Source: CAZKFN01 sp964552035 (lineage in GTDB: Bacteria; Bacteroidota; Bacteroidia; Flavobacteriales_E; Vicingaceae). From it: DNA of 6,057 nt. The DNA lies in contig CAZKFN010000111.1 of NCBI GenBank assembly GCA_964552035.1, positions 1 through 6,057 of the forward strand, read 5' to 3'. The notes under the pieces were generated by a model. The model did no database searches. It was not told where the DNA came from and saw only the letters and a program-made list of their open reading frames with translations. Position 1 is the stretch's first letter. Each line of letters begins with the position of its first letter. The translations under genes were made by a program, and so were the position numbers. Positions 1 through 5,617 of the stretch are shown in pieces.

Positions 1-50
1 AAGAGGGGCTTACTTTGAGAGAAAATAATAGAATTGAGCAGAATCAACCT

Positions 51-1298
51 TTATAGTGATTGAAAAACTCTTTTATTACTTTTATCGGACAGTAGTGAAA
101 CTTTTTGATAAAAAATTGTCTTTAAATAATTGCTTTCAGGAAAGGCGATAGGGTGGTCTTCATCATGTAAAGTTGTATGCAAATACTTCCAGCCATTAAA
201 TTCTGTAAGCTTTGCACTTTTATGCACTTCTTCAAATTCTTCTAAAGTAATACGACTAGAGCATGAACCTAATATTAGGGTCCCATTTTTAGCTAGCAAC
301 TCCTTCCCTAGCCTAGCCAACCTTTCATATTGTTTTAAAGCATAAGGCACTTCGCTAGCTTGCTTAGCAAATGATGGAGGGTCGATGATAACGATATCAA
401 ATTGCGCTTTTTGTTTGATTAAATCATCTAAGGCAACAAAAGCATCAACTACCAATGGAGTCCATTTTTTTTCATCTAAGTGATTAATTGCAACATTTTC
501 AGCAGCTACCTCCATGGCTTGTGAGCTAATATCGATAGAAGTTAAAGATTGGGCTCCTCCTTTTAAAGCATGAATACCAAACCCACCTACATAACTAAAA
601 ACATCCAATACCTTTTTCCCATTGGCATTTTTTTGAACCCACAATCTATTTGGTCTTTGGTCTAAAAAGAAACCTGTTTTATGACCCGACTTTGTATATG
701 CAAAGAAACGCACACCATACTCATCAAAGCCTACTTTCTCAATTGGCAATTCCTCGCCAATCACATCTCCTTCCTGAAAAGAAAAAGTATTGCGCTGTGC
801 TATCTTTCTGCTAAACCTAATGACAATTGTTTTTAAAGCAAACTGATTTTGCATTTCGGTTATCAACACATCCAGATAAGGTTTCCAAATTTCAGAATAG
901 ATTTTAAGCACACCTACTTGAGCATAAACGTCTAATATTAAGCCGGGGAAACCATCATTTTCTCCATGAATTCCCCTATAGCCATTAATGGAATGCTCAA
1001 TTAACTTTTCTCTTTTTACATGCGCGTTCTTCAATTGAGATTTCCAAAAATCGACATTCAATTGCAAGCCCACCCCCTTAAAAATAATTTTTATACGGAT
1101 AATTTCTTCAGGATCCCATAAGCCAAAAGCAATAGGCTTATTTGTTCTTCTATCGAAAATAACGCACAAACTTCCAGCAAGGGCTTTTTTATCAGGTTTC
1201 TTTTCAATGCTTTTTTCAAACACCCATGGATGACCTTGCTTCACAGCTCTTTCAGCTGCTTTACTTAGTTTAATGGCAATTGTTGCTGGAACCTTCAT
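51..1298 (-). CDS. Class I SAM-dependent 23S rRNA methyltransferase, RlmI-like (PUA domain plus Rossmann domain)
   Basis: The 415-residue length is close to that of E. coli RlmI, which makes m5C1962 in 23S rRNA. The N-terminal part (about residues 5-75) looks like the PUA RNA-binding domain, with the family phrase GHPWVF at 22-27. A middle EEHUD-like segment contains HGENDGFPGL (111-120). Next come TGFFLDQRPNR (208-218) and SAM motif I, with VLDVFSYVGGFG at 230-241. The acidic residue after strand 2 is in SIDIS (254-258), motif IV is IIDPPSF (304-310), and SCSS (345-348) supplies Cys346, the expected catalytic cysteine position in this family. The start is an ATG with no convincing Shine-Dalgarno sequence. 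It lies 160 bases downstream of the helicase gene on the same strand. The family is secure. The exact target base is inferred, because RlmI, RlmK-type and YwbD-type paralogues share these motifs. Confidence 0.93.
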   Translation of the reverse strand: MKVPATIAIKLSKAAERAVKQGHPWVFEKSIEKKPDKKALAGSLCVIFDRRTNKPIAFGLWDPEEIIRIKIIFKGVGLQLNVDFWKSQLKNAHVKREKLIEHSINGYRGIHGENDGFPGLILDVYAQVGVLKIYSEIWKPYLDVLITEMQNQFALKTIVIRFSRKIAQRNTFSFQEGDVIGEELPIEKVGFDEYGVRFFAYTKSGHKTGFFLDQRPNRLWVQKNANGKKVLDVFSYVGGFGIHALKGGAQSLTSIDISSQAMEVAAENVAINHLDEKKWTPLVVDAFVALDDLIKQKAQFDIVIIDPPSFAKQASEVPYALKQYERLARLGKELLAKNGTLILGSCSSRITLEEFEEVHKSAKLTEFNGWKYLHTTLHDEDHPIAFPESNYLKTIFYQKVSLLSDKSNKRVFQSL

Positions 1299-1378
1299 TT
1301 GTTGAACTTACTATGGCAATAATAGAGATAATAAAAATAAATTTGAAGCTCGATTAATCTAAACATTTAGCAAGTTCT

Positions 1379-1386
1379 CAAACATA
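1379..1386 (-). promoter_or_regulatory. Possible -7 promoter element for the rRNA methyltransferase gene
   Basis: Read on the minus strand this is TATGTTTG, an exact match to the Bacteroidota -7 consensus TAnnTTTG. It lies about 80 bases upstream of the methyltransferase ATG. I do not see a TTG -33 element at the right distance, so the match could be chance in AT-rich DNA. If real, the methyltransferase can be transcribed separately from the helicase. No strong intrinsic terminator is visible between the two genes (1299-1458), so read-through is also possible. Confidence 0.3.
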
Positions 1387-1458
1387 ATTAGCAAAAGAAT
1401 ATTAAGCCTTAACTCCCGTTTTCTTTCTAAATATTGAATGTTATATATTTTAGTTCAA

Positions 1459-2727
1459 TTATCTTTTGTTTTTTCGATTGGGCGAGTTTTTCGAACCTCC
1501 TTTCTTTTTGCGGTTGGCAAAAAATTCTTGTCTTTTCTTCTGTTTTTGTTTCTCTGCTTCTTTCCTTTCAGTAGCATTCATTGGCCTGTCTGTCTGAGGA
1601 TATGGATTATCGCTAACTACTTGCAGCTTTTGCTTGGTAAGTTTTTCGATGTCTCTTACATACACATTCTCTTCTGGCTCACAAATTGAAATGGAAATTC
1701 CTTCTTCACCTGCACGTCCGCAACGCCCAATTCTATGTACATATGTTTCAGACTCATTGGGTATGTCATAATTGATTACATAACGAAGTTTGTCAATGTC
1801 TATTCCACGTGCGGCAATATCTGTAGCTACCAACACCCTAATTGTTCCATCTTTAAATTCTGTCAATGCTTTTTGACGTTGGTTTTGACCTTTTCCACCA
1901 TGAATAGCTGCAGCTTTAATTTTTTTCTTAAGGAGATTTTTTACAATCCGATCTGCTCCATGTTTCGTTCTTGAAAATAATAAAACCTGCTCAAGATTAG
2001 AGTCTTCAAGAATATGGTAAAGCAAGTCTATCTTGTTATTTTTATTGGTTGTGTATAAATACTGTTGAATCGTTTCTGCTGTAGACGAAACTGGGCTGAC
2101 TGATACCTTTTTGGGGTTAACTAAAATTTGTTGTGATAGCTCTACAATGTTTTTAGGCATGGTAGCAGAGAAAAACAAAGACTGCCTTGCTTTGGGCAAT
2201 TTGCTTATTATTTTTTTAATGTCGTGAATGAACCCCATATCGAGCATGCGATCTGCTTCATCTAATACAAAATATTTGATATCTTTAAGCGAAACAAACC
2301 CTTGATCCATTAAATCTAAAAGACGACCGGGAGTGGCTACCAAAATATCAACTCCCTTTTTCAGTGCATTTGTTTGAGATCCTTGGGTTACTCCGCCAAA
2401 AATAACTGTGGTATTCAGATTGGTATATTTAGAGTAAACAGAAAAGCTTTCTCCAATTTGAATCGCAAGCTCTCGGGTTGGAGTAATTACCAAAGTTAAA
2501 ATCTTTCTTTTGCCACTCTCCTTTTGCTGACCATTTACTAAGTGCTGAATAATAGGCACAGCAAAAGCAGCTGTTTTCCCCGTTCCCGTCTGCGCTGTAC
2601 CTAATACGTCCTCTCCGCTTAAAATCAGCGGAATAGATTTTTCCTGTATGGCAGTTGGTGAACTATAATTTTCGTCCTTCAATGCTTTTAATATAGAAGG
2701 TATTAATTTTAAATCTTCAAATTTCAT
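1459..2727 (-). CDS. DEAD-box ATP-dependent RNA helicase, RhlE-like
   Basis: This predicted cytoplasmic helicase unwinds or remodels RNA duplexes using ATP. Bacterial RhlE/DeaD/CsdA-type proteins act in ribosome assembly, RNA decay and cold adaptation. Numbering from the ATG at 2727 (422 residues), the core motifs are present in order: Q motif with Phe3 and Gln28, motif I AQTGTGKT (45-52), PTREL (83-87), TPGR (132-135), DEAD (156-159), SAT (187-189), ATDIAARGID (301-310) and HRIGRCGRAG (331-340). A lysine/arginine-rich tail follows (about 385-422) and probably adds non-specific RNA affinity. An in-frame TTG four codons upstream (2739) is possible. I prefer the ATG because MKFEDLKL matches the usual RhlE N-terminus. 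A long leader with potential RNA structure precedes the gene. The family is certain. The specific subfamily name is likely but not proven. Confidence 0.96.
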   Translation of the reverse strand: MKFEDLKLIPSILKALKDENYSSPTAIQEKSIPLILSGEDVLGTAQTGTGKTAAFAVPIIQHLVNGQQKESGKRKILTLVITPTRELAIQIGESFSVYSKYTNLNTTVIFGGVTQGSQTNALKKGVDILVATPGRLLDLMDQGFVSLKDIKYFVLDEADRMLDMGFIHDIKKIISKLPKARQSLFFSATMPKNIVELSQQILVNPKKVSVSPVSSTAETIQQYLYTTNKNNKIDLLYHILEDSNLEQVLLFSRTKHGADRIVKNLLKKKIKAAAIHGGKGQNQRQKALTEFKDGTIRVLVATDIAARGIDIDKLRYVINYDIPNESETYVHRIGRCGRAGEEGISISICEPEENVYVRDIEKLTKQKLQVVSDNPYPQTDRPMNATERKEAEKQKQKKRQEFFANRKKKGGSKNSPNRKNKR

Positions 2728-2761
2728 TTTCTCTTTCAATGGTTTTATAACGCACCCATAA

Positions 2762-2786
2762 GGTTAAGGCTGTGCGCTGGGTTAAG
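2762..2786. repeat. Short direct repeat GGTTAAG in the helicase leader
   Basis: GGTTAAG occurs at 2762-2768 and again at 2780-2786, an 18-base period. The segment between the copies includes TGTGCGCTGG. On the transcript strand, CGCAC and ACCCA here can pair with GUGCG and UGGGU in the segment at 2751-2760, giving alternative GC-richer pairings about 25 bases before the start codon. The repeat is short, so chance is possible. Confidence 0.35.
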
Positions 2787-2791
2787 ATATT

Positions 2792-2871
2792 ATTTACTAA
2801 AACTTATCCGACAACAATCGGAATGTAAAATTCGCAAAGCGATTTTTAATAGATTGTCCTTTTTAGTAAAT
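2792..2871 (-). promoter_or_regulatory. Candidate structured 5' leader RNA of the helicase mRNA
   Basis: An outer stem is formed by two perfectly complementary 11-base arms, ATTTACTAAAA (plus strand, 2792-2802) and TTTTAGTAAAT (2861-2871). Between them are two nested hairpins. The first has TCCGA (2807-2811) pairing with TCGGA (2818-2822) around a 6-base loop. The second spans 2826-2848, where TCGC and GCGA pair across an AAA loop and are extended by five A/T pairs after a single mismatch. Together they would make a three-way junction. The loop of the first hairpin (RNA UUGUU, 2813-2817) can also pair with GACAA in the unpaired junction strand (2854-2858). The element lies between the presumed transcription start and the helicase ATG. 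The pairing is visible in the sequence. A regulatory role is inference. I do not recognise it as a named RNA family. Confidence 0.45.
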
Positions 2872-2895
2872 CCCCATAGCGATATTGTAGTACTG

Positions 2896-2903
2896 CAAAA
2901 GTA
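2896..2903 (-). promoter_or_regulatory. Probable -7 promoter element for the DEAD-box helicase gene
   Basis: The minus-strand reading TACTTTTG matches the TAnnTTTG consensus exactly. Transcription would start near 2890, giving a leader of about 160 bases that contains the whole inverted-repeat cluster at 2792-2871. The nearest upstream TTG, inside the palindrome at 2926-2940, is about 25 bases away. That is longer than the usual spacing of roughly 17-21, so the -33 element is weak or absent. Confidence 0.5.
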
Positions 2904-2925
2904 AGCTAAAGTATCGAAAGCTGAT

Positions 2926-2940
2926 TTACAACAGTTGTAA
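2926..2940. promoter_or_regulatory. 15-base palindrome upstream of the helicase promoter, possible operator
   Basis: TTACAA and TTGTAA are perfect inverted 6-base arms around CAG. The element sits 22 bases upstream of the -7 match, at or just beyond the -33 position, where a regulator dimer could act. It is too short and AT-rich to be a convincing terminator for the upstream esterase-family gene. The binding protein is unknown. Confidence 0.35.
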
Positions 2941-3027
2941 TTTATACGACTAATGCATTTTCACATACTATTAAACTTAAAGTTACTATTGTTTGCCTTT
3001 AATTAATACGATCAATAAAGATTGAAA

Positions 3028-3068
3028 AACAACAGCTTACTTCTTATAATTCAACAACAGCTTGACTT
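3028..3068. repeat. Direct repeat downstream of the esterase-family gene
   Basis: AACAACAGCTT occurs at 3028-3038 and 3053-3063, with starts 25 bases apart. Similarity continues as ACTT after the first copy and GACTT after the second, so the copies differ by one inserted base over about 15 positions. The second copy ends just 8 bases before the esterase-family stop codon. A related ACAACAG lies in the palindrome at 2926-2940. The repeat may be a remnant of local duplication; no function is evident. Confidence 0.5.
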
Positions 3069-3075
3069 AAAATGT

Positions 3076-4383
3076 TTACTTTTTCAAAACTCTCAAAGCA
3101 GTGGTCTTTTTAAAAAAGAACAAAGCGTCGTAACGCAGCCGAACAATAGTGGGTACAAATTGCCTTTTATCTCCAGCGGGATTATAAACAACACCCACTG
3201 CTCTATTTCCCATTACTTTCAATTGTTTTTCTTTTCGATCATCCTTATCAAATATCAGATAATAACTTTCTAGATCAACTTGATTCATTTTATACTCTAT
3301 ACTATTTGAAACAGCAGGTGGAATGGTCATTTCTTTCATTGGAGCGCCCCAACTAGAACCTGCCATCACCTTTCCTTCGAAGGTAGTAAAGCCAATTAAG
3401 AAAACATTATCCTTGCCCAATCCTGCTCGACTAAGCTGTCCAATATTTTGCTGACCACTGCTGTGCATACTTGAGTGCTCTGCGTCGCCAATATGTGTAT
3501 TGTGGGCCCAAACTATGCCTTTGGAATTCTCTCCATAAAGGTTTAGCAAATCATTAACTGTGCCATGCATATGATGCACTCGAGAGTTCCATGAAACAGG
3601 TCCTTCTGAGCTTACACTTTCCCTATAAAACTCCTCTGCATTCTGTACAACAATCGTGTTTTGCAACAAATAGAAATAAGTATCATCAGATAGTTTGGAA
3701 AACCTATCGCGGTTACTCCTTATATATGTTACCACATTTTTTGTAGCTCTTGCACAATCTTCCTTCCTCCCATCGCGAACTGCTTGAGCATAACTCCAGC
3801 TATCTCCTTTATGGGAACCAAAACATTTGTACTCTGCTTTTACATATTCATATGCAGCCGGCTCTGTTGTTTTGAGTAGTTCCAAAACTACTTTTTTAGA
3901 ATTCCACTCATCGTAAACATCCATGCCATAAAAACCTACCTTTTTATCTTCAGCTAATTTATCGTTGTAATTGCGCAGCCATTCAGCCAATGCCACAACC
4001 TCCTCATTCGCCCACATCCAAGTTGGCCAACGGTTTAACTTTAGCAAAACCTCTTTGGCAGAACTAGCCGCACCCTCTAAATTTTTCACATAGCGGTTGA
4101 GATGATACAAACTAGCAAAATCACCCTCTACAGCAATAAAGTTAAAGTTATGTTCTGCTATTAACCTTCGGCTTATCTTGTCTCGCCATAAATAGTATTC
4201 ATGGGTACCATGACTTGCTTCGCCTAGCAATACCAATTCCTTATCGGCAGCTGAAACAATCAGTCTGTCCAAGCTCCTATCGCCTTCAAGCGGAATGGCT
4301 TTTTGTTTAATATTTTGTCCTGTAGATAATATACTGCTAAATAATAATAACCCTAAAGAATATCTCCTTAACAATCGATTCAT
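3076..4383 (-). CDS. Exported erythromycin esterase family protein
   Basis: This 435-residue protein has the erythromycin esterase (EreA/EreB/EreC) fold family signature. GEASHGTHE at 54-62 supplies the conserved Glu55 and His58, VEGDF is at 85-89, WMWANEE at 122-128, GFYGMDVYDEW at 150-160, WNSRVHHM at 265-272, WAHNTHIGD at 292-300, and SSWGAPM at 343-349. A C-terminal RYDALFFF (417-424) is also typical. His58 corresponds to the general base proposed for Ere enzymes. Residues 1-23 look like a Sec signal peptide: basic NRLLRR, then a hydrophobic stretch ending in STGQ. The mature protein would therefore be periplasmic. Known macrolide esterases are cytoplasmic and the family is broad, so drug hydrolysis should not be assumed; the substrate is unknown. 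The start is an ATG 18 bases from a good -7 element. The gene appears to be monocistronic. Confidence 0.9.
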   Translation of the reverse strand: MNRLLRRYSLGLLLFSSILSTGQNIKQKAIPLEGDRSLDRLIVSAADKELVLLGEASHGTHEYYLWRDKISRRLIAEHNFNFIAVEGDFASLYHLNRYVKNLEGAASSAKEVLLKLNRWPTWMWANEEVVALAEWLRNYNDKLAEDKKVGFYGMDVYDEWNSKKVVLELLKTTEPAAYEYVKAEYKCFGSHKGDSWSYAQAVRDGRKEDCARATKNVVTYIRSNRDRFSKLSDDTYFYLLQNTIVVQNAEEFYRESVSSEGPVSWNSRVHHMHGTVNDLLNLYGENSKGIVWAHNTHIGDAEHSSMHSSGQQNIGQLSRAGLGKDNVFLIGFTTFEGKVMAGSSWGAPMKEMTIPPAVSNSIEYKMNQVDLESYYLIFDKDDRKEKQLKVMGNRAVGVVYNPAGDKRQFVPTIVRLRYDALFFFKKTTALRVLKK

Positions 4384-4400
4384 AATTAAATCAAGATATG

Positions 4401-4430
4401 CAAAAATAACATACTTATCAAACAGTCAAA
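4401..4430 (-). promoter_or_regulatory. Promoter of the esterase-family gene
   Basis: On the minus strand, TTTG (4427-4430) as a -33 element is followed after 18 bases by TATTTTTG (4401-4408), which matches TAnnTTTG exactly. This is the best two-part Bacteroidota promoter in the window. It predicts a transcript start near 4395 and a leader of only about a dozen bases before the ATG at 4383. Confidence 0.6.
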
Positions 4431-4506
4431 AAATAGTGCTATAGTTAGGTTACATTAAAGATAAATAAGCATTGTTTTTTTCAATTTAATTGTCTTCTTA
4501 TTTATA

Positions 4507-4521
4507 ACTATTCTAAATAGT
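4507..4521. promoter_or_regulatory. AT-rich palindrome over the iron-gene promoter, possible metal-responsive operator
   Basis: ACTATT and AATAGT are perfect inverted 6-base arms around CTA. The element lies 14 bases upstream of the iron operon's -7 element, covering the -33 position, so a bound repressor would block RNA polymerase. The size and AT-richness resemble Fur-type sites, but the sequence is not a clear Fur-box match. The hexamer AATAGT also occurs alone at 4432-4437, next to the divergent -33 element. Iron control is inferred from the gene content. Confidence 0.35.
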
Positions 4522-4535
4522 CTATCCTAAATTAT

Positions 4536-4543
4536 TATATTTG
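4536..4543 (+). promoter_or_regulatory. Promoter -7 element of the iron transport operon
   Basis: TATATTTG matches TAnnTTTG exactly. Transcription would start around 4549, giving a leader of about 13 bases that is almost all A, with no Shine-Dalgarno sequence. There is no TTG at the proper -33 distance; that position is taken by the palindrome at 4507-4521, which fits a promoter needing relief or activation. The element overlaps an in-frame TTG at 4541, which argues against that codon as a start. Confidence 0.55.
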
Positions 4544-4561
4544 CATTTCAAAAAAAAAATT

Positions 4562-5617
4562 ATGAAGAAACTCTTATTAGCGGTAGCAGTGTTTTCTCTA
4601 TTGGCTTCATGTGGTAACGAAGGCAAAGAAAAAAACAATGCTGAGGCAGACCAATCAACAAAAGACCAAGTAGTGAATGTGTATACACACCGTCATTATA
4701 AGCCAGACCAAAACATCTTCAAAATGTTTGAAGAGAAAACTGGTATTAAAGTAAAAGTGATTAATGCCAGCGCAGATGAGTTGATTCAGAAAATGAAGAT
4801 GGAGGGAAAACAATCTCCTGCTGATGTTTTGATAACCGTAGATGCCGGAAGGTTAAGCCGTGCTAAAGATGACGGGCTTCTTCAAAGCATAGAATCTGAA
4901 CTCTTAGTAAGCTCTATTCCATCTCATTTACGAGATGTAGACAATCAATGGTTTGGACTAACCAAAAGAGCTCGAATTATAGCTTACGCAAAAGATAGAG
5001 TAAAAATAGAAGACCTTTCGACTTATGAAGACTTAGTAAATGAGAAGTGGAAAGGAAAAATCTTAGTAAGATCATCTTCTAACATCTACAACCAGTCATT
5101 AATGGCATCAATGATTGCCAACAATGGTGAAGAAGCCGCTAAGGGCTGGGCCAAAGGCATTGTAGCAAATATGGCGCGTTCTCCAAAAGGATCTGATAGG
5201 GACCAAATAAAAGCAGTAGTAGCTGGAGAAGGAGATTTAGCAATTGTAAACTCTTATTATGTTGGTAAAATGCTTAATTCTCCAGATGATGAAGAAGTAA
5301 AGATTGCAAAACAAGTAGGTATCTTTTTCCCAAATCAAGAAGATAATGGAACTCATATAAACATTAGTGGAGCAGGTGTAGCTAAGTATGCACCAAACAA
5401 AGAAAATGCCATCTTATTTATTGAATATTTGATTGGAAAAGAAGCACAACAAATATTTACAGAAGCCAACTATGAGTACCCTATTTTAAAAAGCGTTAAA
5501 GCCGTTAAAGACATTAGCGATTGGGGAGAATTTAAAGAAGATAACTTGGAGTTAAACAAGTTAGGAGAGTTTAATAAAAAGGCAGTTTTTATTTTTGATG
5601 AAGCAGCTTGGAAGTAA
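4562..5617 (+). CDS. Ferric iron ABC transporter substrate-binding lipoprotein (FutA/FbpA type)
   Basis: This periplasmic ferric-iron-binding protein hands Fe(III) to an inner-membrane ABC permease. From the ATG at 4562 it is 351 residues. The N-terminus has a short basic part, a hydrophobic stretch and the lipobox LASC, with Cys17 as the lipidated residue. A low-complexity acidic/Asn/Lys linker (about 18-36) follows. The mature domain begins with VNVYTHRHY (38-46), then shows FGLTKRARIIAY (131-142), NIYNQSL (174-180) and NSYYVG (230-235). By family comparison, the iron ligands would be His45/Tyr46, Tyr176, Tyr232 and Tyr233. A TTG seven codons upstream (4541) is in frame but lies inside the -7 element, so the ATG is preferred. 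The downstream permease start overlaps this gene by 20 bases, which confirms a transport operon. Fe(III) specificity is strongly suggested by the tyrosines but is not proven. Confidence 0.92.
   Translation: MKKLLLAVAVFSLLASCGNEGKEKNNAEADQSTKDQVVNVYTHRHYKPDQNIFKMFEEKTGIKVKVINASADELIQKMKMEGKQSPADVLITVDAGRLSRAKDDGLLQSIESELLVSSIPSHLRDVDNQWFGLTKRARIIAYAKDRVKIEDLSTYEDLVNEKWKGKILVRSSSNIYNQSLMASMIANNGEEAAKGWAKGIVANMARSPKGSDRDQIKAVVAGEGDLAIVNSYYVGKMLNSPDDEEVKIAKQVGIFFPNQEDNGTHINISGAGVAKYAPNKENAILFIEYLIGKEAQQIFTEANYEYPILKSVKAVKDISDWGEFKEDNLELNKLGEFNKKAVFIFDEAAWK

Larger units (their letters stand above)
2728..3075. other. Gene-free region between esterase-family gene and helicase gene
   Basis: This 348-base stretch has no convincing coding sequence on either strand. 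Going from the helicase start outward it holds: a GGTTAAG direct repeat pair (2762-2786), an inverted-repeat cluster that could form a structured leader RNA (2792-2871), a perfect minus-strand -7 element (2896-2903), a 15-base palindrome (2926-2940), and an 11-base direct repeat next to the esterase stop (3028-3063). There is no classical GC-rich hairpin with a U-tract after the esterase stop. The only hairpin near it is a weak 5-bp AT stem at 3012-3025. Confidence 0.7.

Noticed and set aside
1..50. Search for a gene or RNA at the left edge
   Set aside because: Fifty bases after the methyltransferase stop show no start codon, hairpin or recognisable element; too short to interpret.
130..345. 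Plus-strand open frame opposite the methyltransferase gene
   Set aside because: It lies entirely inside a well-conserved gene on the other strand, has no family resemblance and no promoter, so it is a frame shadow.
1359..1412. Small palindromes CTAAACATTTAG and TTAAGCCTTAA between helicase and methyltransferase genes
   Set aside because: Their loops are too small and the stems too AT-rich for a terminator or stable RNA hairpin; expected by chance in such DNA.
1438..1689. Plus-strand hydrophobic open frame opposite the helicase C-terminus
   Set aside because: Its Phe/Leu-rich composition is just the complement of the helicase Lys/Arg-rich tail codons; it is not a real membrane protein.
2727..2739. 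TTG start for the helicase four codons upstream of the ATG
   Set aside because: The ATG gives the usual RhlE N-terminus and follows a purine-rich AAAGAGAAA leader; the TTG adds only MKEK with no support.
2826..2848. Hairpin as an intrinsic terminator or attenuator
   Set aside because: The GC stem is only 4 bp, and on the transcript strand it is followed by an A and only four U residues. It is better treated as part of the leader structure.
3012..3025. TCAAT/ATTGA hairpin as terminator of the esterase-family gene
   Set aside because: The stem is 5 AT-rich pairs and no T-run follows it in the minus-strand direction.
3022..3273. Plus-strand open frame opposite the end of the esterase-family gene
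   Set aside because: It overlaps the conserved C-terminal region of that gene and has no recognisable domain or start signal.
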